47,993 bases of DNA from the NCBI GenBank assembly GCA_947627255.1, contig CANQVI010000006.1:1-47993 (forward strand), given 5' to 3'. The notes under the pieces are model-generated. The model saw nothing but the letters and a program-made list of their open reading frames with translations, searched no databases and had not been told where the DNA came from. Source of the DNA: an uncultured Clostridia bacterium (lineage in GTDB: Bacteria; Bacillota; Clostridia; TANB77; CAG-465). This document shows positions 31,395 through 39,418 of the stretch, piece by piece (positions within the stretch are counted from its first letter, which is position 1; every line of letters begins with the position of its first letter). A program made the position numbers and the translations under genes.

Positions 31395-32499
31395 TTACAT
31401 AGAAATTAATCTTTCATCTTCTCTTTTTTTCAAAGAGTCTGCTTTGATATTCTTTTTTGTTATATGCCTTAAGTAAGAAACTTCTTCTTGCCAATATTGT
31501 CCATCAAGTTTTATATAATGTTCTAATATTTCAAAGTGTGCGTTTTCTGCACCTATATTTTTTAATAGGCCTCTAAAATAGCTTTTTGATATTTTTCTTT
31601 TACTCTCTTCTTTGCATCTGTTATAATTTGGACAATCAGTTGTGCAAAAACCAATTTTACTTTCTCCAATACATGTTTTATAACTAGAGCAATTAGGATT
31701 ACAATAGTAAATTCTTGCACTATGTCCGTTATAATCTGCCATATTAAAAGCATAACTTACTCCACAAGACGTCTTTTTAAAAGTCGGATATTCTTTCTTT
31801 GTTTCTTTAAATATTTTTTTGATTTTTTCATAAGTTTCTGGTAGCAATACTTTATGATCAGGATCGTATTTTTTTGGAATGTCTATATCTAAACTATCTA
31901 ATACTTTACTTAAATATGAATTTAATCTAATACCAGATATTATACTTGCATTACAATATTTGGTGGCAATTTTAGCAACATGTCTAATTGTTTTTTCATC
32001 TGTATTTATTCCTTCAATTACTGGCCTATAATAGTTTATAAGTTTAAGATTACTGCATTTTGAAATATTTATCATAGACTTAATTTGTAAAGTTTCATCT
32101 CTGTTTTCCATAATTTTAGATATTCCAGAGAAAGTATATAAAATAGCTATATTCATATTTAGTTTAGATAATTCTTCCGCCTGAGCCTTAGAAATATATC
32201 CTTTAGTTATAATCATAATTGGATTTTTCATCTTGTAGTACTTAATATACCTTAAAATTTTAACTGTGCTTTTGTATACTTCTTCATTTAGAAAGGGATC
32301 TGTCTGATTATTAATAGAAATCGGTATATCCTTTGTGTAAAGTCTAAAGTTTAATAAGCCGTTTTACAAGTTCTTCTTCGTCTGATACTTTACGAACGTT
32401 GCCTCTATTTCCTAGTACACTTAAAATGCAATATTTACATCCAACTGTACAGCCATCATAAGATGAAATTGAAATAGATGATTTTAAATAATTCATCAT
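31395..32499 (-). pseudogene. Radical SAM protein broken by a one-base frameshift (about 367 codons)
   Basis: The track shows only the C-terminal 278 codons (31395-32231). Upstream, an ATG at 32499 behind GGGAGG opens a frame with the iron-sulfur motif DGCTVGCKYCILS (CxxxCxxC) that stops at TAG after about 50 codons. From there the other frame is open into the track ORF through DIPISINNQTDPFLNEEVYK. Dropping one A from ATTAAACTTTAG (near 32350-32356) joins them. The layout resembles spore-photoproduct-lyase-like radical SAM proteins. The C-terminal half has an extra Cys-rich region (YYCNPNCSSYKTC, GFCTTDCPNYNRC) that could hold a second cluster. It is the first gene of a four-gene operon. Function unknown. 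Confidence 0.8.
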
Positions 32500-32634
32500 A
32501 ATATTTTACCTCCCTTATAAATATATATAAGAATAATTATAAAATTTAATTGCAATACAAGTTAGAATCGTAGGCTTTATAATTACTCAACCATAATACC
32601 TTAAATTATTACTGGTGCCTTAACTTAAAATGTT
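32500..32634 (-). other. Roughly 135-base 5' leader of the radical SAM operon with possible structure
   Basis: Between the promoter and the radical SAM start there is a long leader. It contains a hairpin (CCAGTAATA with TATTATGG, one bulge) enclosed by AGGC/GCCT. A CAATACAAG near the promoter is complementary to CTTGTATTG about 70 bases downstream. I do not recognise it as a known riboswitch class. Confidence 0.35.
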
Positions 32635-32640
32635 GCTTGT

Positions 32641-32669
32641 ATTGTAACACAGTTGTAACTCATTTGCAA
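32641..32669 (-). promoter_or_regulatory. Promoter for the radical SAM operon
   Basis: TTGCAA (32664-32669), a 17-base spacer and TACAAT (32641-32646) preceded by TGT on the minus strand. Confidence 0.6.
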
Positions 32670-32678
32670 TAAAAATGA

Positions 32679-32709
32679 CAAAAAAAGTGCAAATGAATTG
32701 CACTTTTTT
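32679..32709. terminator. Terminator after pknB
   Basis: AAAAAAGTGCAA and TTTGCACTTTTTTT pair around a 4-base loop, directly after the pknB stop on the minus strand. Confidence 0.85.
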
Positions 32710-32718
32710 ATTACTTAT

Positions 32719-34698
32719 CTAAAAACTTGCTCCACCACTATTAAATAATGAGCCAGATATTGTTACTGTATATGAATATTTTTCATATCCACTTACTGTA
32801 AATGATATTTGTCCTTTTTCATTATCATAAGAGAAACTATATGTATTTGATACACCACCATCTACACTTACACTTACTACAATATCATTTCTTGATGTTC
32901 CTTCTGGTATTCCTTCTACAGTTATTGGCTTACTTATAACTCTCCTATTTACAGTTAATTTTACTAAATCTCCTTCTTTAAGTACAGAATTTTGTGGATA
33001 TGACTGAGATAATACTGTTCCATTAGTTTTTCCTTCATCTTCATCATATTCTATTTCGACAACTAATTTAGAATCTTCTAACTGCTTTTTAGCATCATTT
33101 ATGTTTTTACCAACTACATTTGGCATAACAACTTCTTTTTTGCCATCGCCAGAACTTACTTTTAATTTAATTACACTTCCATATGGTCTTTCAACATCTT
33201 TATAGTCTTGTGATATTACTAATCCAGCTGCTACTGTATCAGATTTTTCTTGTTCTTCTTCAACGATAAATCCAAGTGTGTTTTCTAATTCATATCTAGC
33301 AACTTTTATATTCTTTCCTTCAATATTTGTTACTTTAACTAATCTAGTACCCTTACTAACATCTACTTGTATAATTTTATTTTTGGTTTTAGTACCAGCT
33401 ACTGGATTTTGGTTAAATATCTTTCCTTCTTCATATTCAGAATTCCAATCTTCTGAATTTTGATATATTGTAAATCCTTTTGCTTCTAATTCTTCTTTTA
33501 TTGTATCATAATCTTTACCAACTAAATTTGGTATTTCAACTTCTTCTTCTTTTCCATTATTTACTATTTTGCTTATAAAGTAACCAGATAAAGCACCAAC
33601 TACTATTATTAATACTGCAAAAACAGCTATTATAATCTTAGTCTTTTTGCTCATTGGCTTTTTCTTTTTATCTGTATTTTCATTATTTTTTTCTTCTTCT
33701 ATTGCCTTTGCTTCTTTGGGAGATGGTATATATGCAGATCTTGAATTAGTTTGTCTTGTTCTGACATTTGGCACTAAATTTTCATCATCTACATCATTAA
33801 GTATTGGTATAACTTGTGTATCTCCAGCTTCTATTGAGCTTTGTGGTCTTGCAACTAAACTTGTAGTAGGTTTTGAAAGAGCAATAGATATATCTGTAAG
33901 CATTTCTGTTGCTGTTTGATATCTAGTTGCAGTAGATTTTTCCATAGCCTTTAATATTATTTGATTTAACGCTGTACTTACTTCTGGATTAATCTCCTTT
34001 GGAGGTACAGGCTCCTCTTGAATATGTTTTAATGCCACAGAAACAGCAGATTCTGCATCAAAAGGTAGTTTTCCTGTAGCCATTTCATACATTACTACAC
34101 CTAAAGAATATAAGTCAGATTTTGCATCTGTATATCCACCTTTTGCATGTTCAGGTGAAAAATAATGTACTGAGCCCATAGTTTTTCCAAAACTTGTTAT
34201 TGTAGCAGATGTTGCATTTGCAACTTTTGCTATACCAAAATCTGTAACTTTTGCTACTAAGTTTTGATTTAATATTATATTTTGTGGTTTAATATCTCTA
34301 TGGACAATATGTGCTTTATGTGCTGCTTCAAGTGCTGAAGCAATTTGAGCAGCGATTTTTAAAGTAATCTCACTAGAAAGTGCGCCTTTAGATTGTATAT
34401 AATCTTTTAGTGTCTTGCTTTCAAGCAATTCCATTACAATAAAGCTAATTCCTTTATCTTCTCCAACATCGAAAACTGATACTATATTTGGATGAATAAG
34501 AGAAGCTGCACTTTGTGCTTCTGTTCTAAATCTCTTAACAAAAACTTCATCTTTTGAATATTCCTCTTTTAATACTTTTACTGCTACATATCTATTTAAA
34601 AGGCTATCTCTGGCTTTAAATACATATGCCATACCACCTTCACCAATTTTTTCAATTATTTCATATCTACCAGCAAGTATTTTACCAATCAATTCCAT
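32719..34698 (-). CDS. pknB: Membrane Ser/Thr protein kinase with PASTA domains (PrkC/PknB), 659 aa
   Basis: Residues about 1-270 form a Hanks-type kinase. The Gly loop is IGEGGMAYVFKA, the Lys lies in VAVKVLKEEY, the catalytic loop is HRDIKPQNI, the Mg-binding motif is DFGIAK, and an activation loop with Thr/Ser follows. After a Ser/Thr-rich linker there is one membrane segment (IIIAVFAVLIIVVGALSGYF, about 350). Three extracellular PASTA repeats follow (VEIPNLVGKDYDTIKEELEA, VKVTNIEGKNIKVARYELEN, VVMPNVVGKNINDAKKQLED) and a C-terminal domain. PASTA kinases sense muropeptides or lipid II and control growth, division and spore germination. The start at 34698 (AAGGGGAG site) is better than 34725. 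It is paired with prpC 13 bases upstream. Confidence 0.96.
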   Translation of the reverse strand: MELIGKILAGRYEIIEKIGEGGMAYVFKARDSLLNRYVAVKVLKEEYSKDEVFVKRFRTEAQSAASLIHPNIVSVFDVGEDKGISFIVMELLESKTLKDYIQSKGALSSEITLKIAAQIASALEAAHKAHIVHRDIKPQNIILNQNLVAKVTDFGIAKVANATSATITSFGKTMGSVHYFSPEHAKGGYTDAKSDLYSLGVVMYEMATGKLPFDAESAVSVALKHIQEEPVPPKEINPEVSTALNQIILKAMEKSTATRYQTATEMLTDISIALSKPTTSLVARPQSSIEAGDTQVIPILNDVDDENLVPNVRTRQTNSRSAYIPSPKEAKAIEEEKNNENTDKKKKPMSKKTKIIIAVFAVLIIVVGALSGYFISKIVNNGKEEEVEIPNLVGKDYDTIKEELEAKGFTIYQNSEDWNSEYEEGKIFNQNPVAGTKTKNKIIQVDVSKGTRLVKVTNIEGKNIKVARYELENTLGFIVEEEQEKSDTVAAGLVISQDYKDVERPYGSVIKLKVSSGDGKKEVVMPNVVGKNINDAKKQLEDSKLVVEIEYDEDEGKTNGTVLSQSYPQNSVLKEGDLVKLTVNRRVISKPITVEGIPEGTSRNDIVVSVSVDGGVSNTYSFSYDNEKGQISFTVSGYEKYSYTVTISGSLFNSGGASF

Positions 34699-34711
34699 AA
34701 ATGACTCCCCT

Positions 34712-35449
34712 TTATATTTCCACAACTATTACAGTTATATTATCTGTACCACCATTTCTATTTGCTTGATCTACAAATTTATCTGATAGTGTAGAAAATT
34801 CATTTAAATTAACCATTTTTAATATATCCTCATTTTTTAACATATTAGTTAATCCATCTGAACACAAGATAAGATATCCGTCTTTTTTATCTAACTGATT
34901 AACTTGTGTATCAAGTCTATTAAAAATACCTATTGCCTTAGTAAGTACATGCTTTTGAGGATGATTTTCAACTTCACTTTTCTTTATTACATCTTGTTTT
35001 AATAATTCGTTAACAAAGGTATCGTCTACTGTTATTTGTTCAATATTAGTTTTACTTGAATTTATATAATATAGTCTACTGTCTCCAACAGACTCATAAT
35101 ATATTTTTCCATTAATTTTAGCAACAACTACTACTGTTGTTCCCATTCCATTATATTTTTTATTAGATTGCTGAATTTGATATACTTTATCATTTGCTAC
35201 AGTTATTAATTGTTTTAAAAAATGCTTTACTTTATCATTATCTGCATTTTTTACTGCCTTTAAATTAAGTTCGAAATTGTCTTTAATGCTATTTACTGCA
35301 ATTTGACTTGCTACTTCTCCACTAGAATATCCACCTAATCCATCAGCAACAATAAATAGTGCATCATTTTCATCATAAATTTTTGCAAATAAGTTATCTT
35401 CATTATTATCTCTTTTTTGTCCTATATCTGTTCTAGCTGTATATCTCAT
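34712..35449 (-). CDS. prpC: PP2C-family Ser/Thr protein phosphatase (PrpC/Stp), 245 aa
   Basis: This is a metal-dependent phosphatase that reverses PASTA kinase phosphorylation. Motifs are TDIGQKRDNNEDNLFA, ALFIVADGLGGYSSGEVAS with metal-binding Asp, GMGTTVVVV, YYESVGDSRLYYI, LILCSDGLTNML, and the final NGGTDNITVIVVE. Full length and adjacent to its cognate kinase, as in Bacillus and many Firmicutes. It has a good promoter in the gap after rlmN and an AGAGGTG site. Confidence 0.96.
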   Translation of the reverse strand: MRYTARTDIGQKRDNNEDNLFAKIYDENDALFIVADGLGGYSSGEVASQIAVNSIKDNFELNLKAVKNADNDKVKHFLKQLITVANDKVYQIQQSNKKYNGMGTTVVVVAKINGKIYYESVGDSRLYYINSSKTNIEQITVDDTFVNELLKQDVIKKSEVENHPQKHVLTKAIGIFNRLDTQVNQLDKKDGYLILCSDGLTNMLKNEDILKMVNLNEFSTLSDKFVDQANRNGGTDNITVIVVEI

Positions 35450-35470
35450 CTTTTCACCTCTTATTTTTTT

Positions 35471-35500
35471 ATTATATCAAACAAATAAAACTTTTTTCAA
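35471..35500 (-). promoter_or_regulatory. Promoter for prpC-pknB
   Basis: TTGAAA (35495-35500), an 18-base spacer and TGATATAAT (hexamer 35471-35476, extended -10) on the minus strand, between rlmN and prpC. Confidence 0.7.
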
Positions 35501-35510
35501 GCATTTTAAA

Positions 35511-36587
35511 TTAATCGCATTTATTTGTGTATTTTTTATCTTTAAATTCATCAGTTTTATCTATATATTTTTTTCTTAACTGTCCGCAAGCTGCATCAAT
35601 ATCTGAGCCTAACTCCCTTCTTACAGTTGTAACTACTCCACATGAATTTAATGTATTCATAAATTCTTCTATATGATTTTCTGGTGCTTTTTTATATATT
35701 CCATTTTTTATTTCATTTACTGGTATTAAATTTACATGAGCTATCATTCCTCTAAGAAGTTTTGCAAGATTTAATGCATCTTCTTTAGAATCATTTTGAC
35801 CATATATTAAAGCATATTCAAATGATATTCTTCTACCTGTTATTTTAATATATTCTTTACAAGCATCCAATATTTCTTTAATTGTATATTTATTTGCAAT
35901 CGGCATTGTTTCTCTTCTTTTTTCATCAGTTGTTGCGTGTAGAGATATTGAAAGTGTACATTGGATATTTTCTTGGGCGAGTCTATAAATATTAGGTACT
36001 AATCCGCATGTAGATAAACTTATATGTCTTGCCCCTATATTTAATCCTAAAGGATAATTTATTTGTCTAATTGATTTTACTACATTATCATAATTATCTA
36101 AAGGCTCACCTATTCCCATATATACTATATTAGATATTTTTTCACCAGTATATCTTTCAACAGTATGTAGTTGTCCCTCTATTTCTGAGGCAAGAAGTGG
36201 TCTTACAAATCCATCTTTAGTAGATGCACAAAACTTGCATCCCATTTTACATCCGACCTCAGAAGAAACACAAATTGTATTTCCATGATGATATTTCATA
36301 AGTACAGACTCTATTGCATTATTGTCTGGAAGCTCAATTAAAAATTTCATTGTTCCATCTTTTTTAGATATTTGACATTCTAATACTTTTAATACTAAAA
36401 TATATGCCTTTTCATTTAATTTTTCCCTTAGAGCTTTAGAAATATCTGTCATTTCATCAAAAGTTGTTACTTTTTCTCTATGTATCCATTTATATATCTG
36501 ACGTGCATGAAACTTCTTTTCGCCTAGTTCTTCAATAAATTTTTCAAGTTCTTCAAAAGTAAGTTCATTTATATTTATTTTATCCAT
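35511..36587 (-). CDS. rlmN: 23S rRNA (adenine2503-C2)/tRNA methyltransferase RlmN, 358 aa
   Basis: This radical SAM enzyme methylates C2 of A2503 in 23S rRNA and A37 in some tRNAs. Visible are the N-terminal helical domain (KKFHARQIYKWIHREKVTTF), the cluster motif SSEVGCKMGCKFCASTKDGF (CxxxCxxC), and NIVYMGIGEPLDNYDNV. SLSTCGLVPNI, SISLHATTDEKRRETMPI and the C-terminal catalytic Cys in DIDAACGQLR follow. Order rlmN-prpC-pknB is conserved with Bacillus. Own promoter upstream; AAGGAG site. Confidence 0.97.
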   Translation of the reverse strand: MDKININELTFEELEKFIEELGEKKFHARQIYKWIHREKVTTFDEMTDISKALREKLNEKAYILVLKVLECQISKKDGTMKFLIELPDNNAIESVLMKYHHGNTICVSSEVGCKMGCKFCASTKDGFVRPLLASEIEGQLHTVERYTGEKISNIVYMGIGEPLDNYDNVVKSIRQINYPLGLNIGARHISLSTCGLVPNIYRLAQENIQCTLSISLHATTDEKRRETMPIANKYTIKEILDACKEYIKITGRRISFEYALIYGQNDSKEDALNLAKLLRGMIAHVNLIPVNEIKNGIYKKAPENHIEEFMNTLNSCGVVTTVRRELGSDIDAACGQLRKKYIDKTDEFKDKKYTNKCD

Positions 36588-36613
36588 TTTATCTCCTTAT
36601 TATTAACACATAT

Positions 36614-36642
36614 ATAATACTACAAAATACGCTTTATTTCAA
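36614..36642 (-). promoter_or_regulatory. Promoter for rlmN
   Basis: TTGAAA (36637-36642), a 17-base spacer ending ATTTTGTAG, and TATTAT (36614-36619) on the minus strand, 26 bases before the rlmN start. Confidence 0.7.
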
Positions 36643-36643
36643 G

Positions 36644-36678
36644 AAAAAACAAAAGATGTACAAAAAGTACATCTAATT
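36644..36678 (-). terminator. Terminator after the MazG-like gene
   Basis: AGATGTAC and GTACATCT pair around a 5-base loop and are followed by TTTTGTTTTTT on the minus strand. It overlaps the stop codon of the MazG-like gene. Confidence 0.8.
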
Positions 36679-36978
36679 TTCACCTTCAATTTTTATATTA
36701 ACGCCATTAACTTTCTTATATACTCTTTTTTCGTTTTTTACCATTTTGTTTTCTATCTGTTCTTTTAAGTCAAAACCTAAAATCTCAGAAAGACCTAATA
36801 AGTATATAGCTATATCTGCAAGTTCTTCTCCTAAGTCTTCTTTTTCTTTTAAATATGCATCATATGCTTCTGCGACTTCACCATATAAATAACAAAACTC
36901 CATTGGTACATTTGTTATATTAAATCCTTTATTTACTTTATTTTGATATACTCTTTTTTGCATTTCACTTAAATCCAT
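36673..36978 (-). CDS. MazG-like nucleotide pyrophosphohydrolase, 101 aa
   Basis: This is a small all-alpha NTP pyrophosphatase-type protein. The metal-binding pattern is visible as ExxE in LYGEVAEAYDAYLKEK and ExxD in DLGEELADIAIYLLGLS. Relatives hydrolyse non-canonical nucleoside triphosphates to monophosphates. It is a single domain, about half the size of full MazG. It lies 10 bases after fmt and is probably in its transcript. Confidence 0.85.
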   Translation of the reverse strand: MDLSEMQKRVYQNKVNKGFNITNVPMEFCYLYGEVAEAYDAYLKEKEDLGEELADIAIYLLGLSEILGFDLKEQIENKMVKNEKRVYKKVNGVNIKIEGEN

Positions 36979-36988
36979 ACTAACACCC

Positions 36989-37948
36989 CTATATAAACTT
37001 ATCCATCATATTTAATCTATTTCCAGCCATAAATGCTTTTATATCCATTCTTTTAGAATTTTCAGGTTGTATTTTTTTAATAATAACATACCCATCTTTA
37101 CATCTTATATATAATGAGTCCTTTGCCATTAATAATATATCACCTGGCATAACTGTTTTATCTATTTTTTCATCTACAACATAGCCTACATCAAAAACTT
37201 TATATTTCTTACCATTTTCCATCTCCATATATGTTCCAGGAAATGGTGAAAGCCCTCTTACAAAATTAAATATTTCTCTAGCATTTTTATTAAAATCTAT
37301 TTTAGTCATTTCTCTATCAATCATAGGAGCAATAGTTCCTTCTTCTGGTTGTGGAATTCTAACAATACTTCCATCTACAACTTTATCTATAGTCTTTACT
37401 AAAAGATTTGCACCTATTACCATTAGTTTATCATGAACATCTTCTAAATTATATTCCTCTTTAATTTCAAGTTCTTCTTTAAGTAGCATATCTCCTGTAT
37501 CCATTCCTACATCCATAAACATAGTAGTAATACCTGTTTTTTCTTCGCCATTTATTATTGCCCATTGCATAGGAGCTGCCCCTCTATATTTTGGAAGTAA
37601 AGAGCCATGTACATTTATACACCCATATTTAGGAATTTCTAATACTTCTTTTGGAAGAATTTTACCATAAGCTACAACTGCTATAATATCTGGTTTTAAT
37701 TCTTTTAATGTATTTATTACTTCTTCATTATTTCTTAATTTTTTAGGTTGATACACTTCTATATTTTTTTCTAATGCATATTCTTTTACAGCAGATGCTT
37801 TTAGTTTCATCCCCCTTCCAGACGGCTTATCTGGATTTGTAAAGCAGCCTACAATATTAAAACCAGCTTCATACAATTTTACTAGTGATTCTCTTGCAAA
37901 TTCAGGAGTCCCCATAAAAACTATTCGTATATCTTTTCTCACAAACAT
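36989..37948 (-). CDS. fmt: Methionyl-tRNA formyltransferase, 319 aa
   Basis: It formylates initiator Met-tRNA with 10-formyl-THF. The N-terminal domain has RIVFMGTPEFARESL, VVAYGKILP, the catalytic Asn-His-Asp set in CINVHGSLLPKYRGAAPMQWAI, and TGITTMFMDVGMDTGDML. The C-terminal OB-fold tRNA-binding domain follows from about residue 210. The track start (37948) is only a few bases from the AAAGGAAG site. A GTG two codons in (37942) has better spacing and would give the usual MRKDIRIVFMG start; I leave the track start. It lies in the def/fmt cluster. Confidence 0.96.
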   Translation of the reverse strand: MFVRKDIRIVFMGTPEFARESLVKLYEAGFNIVGCFTNPDKPSGRGMKLKASAVKEYALEKNIEVYQPKKLRNNEEVINTLKELKPDIIAVVAYGKILPKEVLEIPKYGCINVHGSLLPKYRGAAPMQWAIINGEEKTGITTMFMDVGMDTGDMLLKEELEIKEEYNLEDVHDKLMVIGANLLVKTIDKVVDGSIVRIPQPEEGTIAPMIDREMTKIDFNKNAREIFNFVRGLSPFPGTYMEMENGKKYKVFDVGYVVDEKIDKTVMPGDILLMAKDSLYIRCKDGYVIIKKIQPENSKRMDIKAFMAGNRLNMMDKFI

Positions 37949-37959
37949 CTTCCTTTCTT

Positions 37960-37996
37960 GAAAGAAAAGATTAAGATATAAATACCTTAATCTTAT
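37960..37996 (-). terminator. Terminator after the 304-aa gene
   Basis: AAGATTAAG and CTTAATCTT pair around a 10-base loop, followed by TTCTTTC on the minus strand. It overlaps the stop codon of the upstream gene. Confidence 0.65.
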
Positions 37997-38907
37997 ATTT
38001 CTACATTTACTTTATTAAATTTTAATTTATCGTCTTCTATATTAAAGAATATTTCTACCTTTCCAATAGTTTTGTTAGAACGTTGTGTTTCATCTAAATT
38101 ATATAAAACATATTGATAAGCAACAAATTCTAAAATTCCATCATTATTTACATCTGCAAATTTAAATTCAGAAAATTTATCTCTTAAATATGTTTCTCTA
38201 TATCTTGAAATATCTACTCCAAGTTCAGAAAAGTCTAATTTTTTTTCTTCATTTACAGCTCCAATATATTCTTTTGAATAATTGTCTAGTGTAATATTTA
38301 TGACGTTAGGATTTTCTTCATCTTTTTTGGTATATATAGTATAACCTAGAAATTCTTTTTCTGTAGTATTTTTAACTATATCTATTATCTTTTCATCTAT
38401 ATTTTGCATATCTTTTTGTGATATTTTACAGCAACATACATTACCACTATAATCCGATATTAAGAAATATCTATTTTTTTCATCTTCTACTATACTAAGA
38501 TTTACATTTGCATCAAAATCTTTGTTAGTATTATATGTATATACTTCTTGATTTTTGCCATCAAGAATTACAAAATCTAATGACTTATATAACTCTACTA
38601 TAGAATTTAAAGCATTATCATTACTTCTTACTTCTTCTGCACATATAAATATATAGTCTAACTTTTTATCTTCATTTACATCTCTTTTATATACTTTTAT
38701 TATACTTTTTCCTTGTAAATCTACATTCTTCATTATTTCTTTTGAGTAGATTTTCTTTAAACCAGATTCAGAATTTTCAAATTCATAAAATAAAAATACA
38801 CTAACTCCTATTATTGCAAATAATATAATTAAAACAAAAGCTCTTCTAAGCCTTCTAAATGAAAATGTAAACCCTAAACTTTTAATATATTCAGAAATCT
38901 TTTTCAT
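37993..38907 (-). CDS. Single-pass membrane protein with calcium-loop-like motifs, 304 aa, unknown
   Basis: The cytoplasmic N-terminus is basic (FRRLRRA). A membrane segment at about 23-45 (FVLIILFAIIGVSVFLFYEF) is followed by an extracellular-type domain. Two Asp-rich loops resemble FG-GAP/EF-hand-like calcium sites: DVNEDKKLDYIF near residue 78 and DVNNDGILEFVAYQ near residue 254. An odd VCCCK triple cysteine lies near 162. I do not recognise the family. The ATG at 38907 (AAAGGTGG site) is better than the GTG start in the track. It sits between def and fmt, which are usually adjacent. Confidence 0.75.
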   Translation of the reverse strand: MKKISEYIKSLGFTFSFRRLRRAFVLIILFAIIGVSVFLFYEFENSESGLKKIYSKEIMKNVDLQGKSIIKVYKRDVNEDKKLDYIFICAEEVRSNDNALNSIVELYKSLDFVILDGKNQEVYTYNTNKDFDANVNLSIVEDEKNRYFLISDYSGNVCCCKISQKDMQNIDEKIIDIVKNTTEKEFLGYTIYTKKDEENPNVINITLDNYSKEYIGAVNEEKKLDFSELGVDISRYRETYLRDKFSEFKFADVNNDGILEFVAYQYVLYNLDETQRSNKTIGKVEIFFNIEDDKLKFNKVNVEI

Positions 38908-38930
38908 TTTTCCCACCTTTATGTTTGGTA

Positions 38931-39401
38931 TTAATTTTGTTCATCAAATCTATCTAAAAATACTATTCCATCTAAGTGATCAATTTCATGCTGTAATACA
39001 ACTGCTTCAATTTCTTTTGCATTTATTTTCTTCTTTTTTCCATTTATGTCTAAGTATTCAACTGTAACTTTTTCATGTCTTTTTACATTTTTATACACAT
39101 CAGGAAAAGATAGACATCCTTCCTCAACTTCTATCATAGTTTTAGATCTAGAAGTTATTTTAGGATTAATTAATATATGTCCTTCTTTTTGAGCATCTTC
39201 TTCTATATATTTTATATCATAAACAATCATTCTTTTTAGCATACCAACTTGACATGCAGCAAGACCTATACCATCATTTTTATACATAGTATCTAACATA
39301 TCTTGCCCTAATTGTTTAATTTTATCGTCTATAACTTCTACTTCTTTCGATTTTTTTCCTAAAATTTCATCTCCGTCTTTTCTTATTTCTCTAATAGCCA
39401 T
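38931..39401 (-). CDS. def: Peptide deformylase, 156 aa
   Basis: This metalloprotease-fold enzyme removes the N-formyl group from new proteins. Its three motifs are GIGLAACQVG, EEGCLSFPD (metal Cys) and QHEIDHLDG (HExxH). The N-terminus AIREIRKDGDEIL is typical. I choose the ATG at 39401, because GGAGGG lies 10 bases upstream and the family start is MAIREI. The track ORF starts six codons earlier at 39419, overlapping the ftsK stop. It works with fmt, nearby in the same direction. Confidence 0.96.
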   Translation of the reverse strand: MAIREIRKDGDEILGKKSKEVEVIDDKIKQLGQDMLDTMYKNDGIGLAACQVGMLKRMIVYDIKYIEEDAQKEGHILINPKITSRSKTMIEVEEGCLSFPDVYKNVKRHEKVTVEYLDINGKKKKINAKEIEAVVLQHEIDHLDGIVFLDRFDEQN

Positions 39402-39418
39402 TAAATGCTTTCCCTCCA

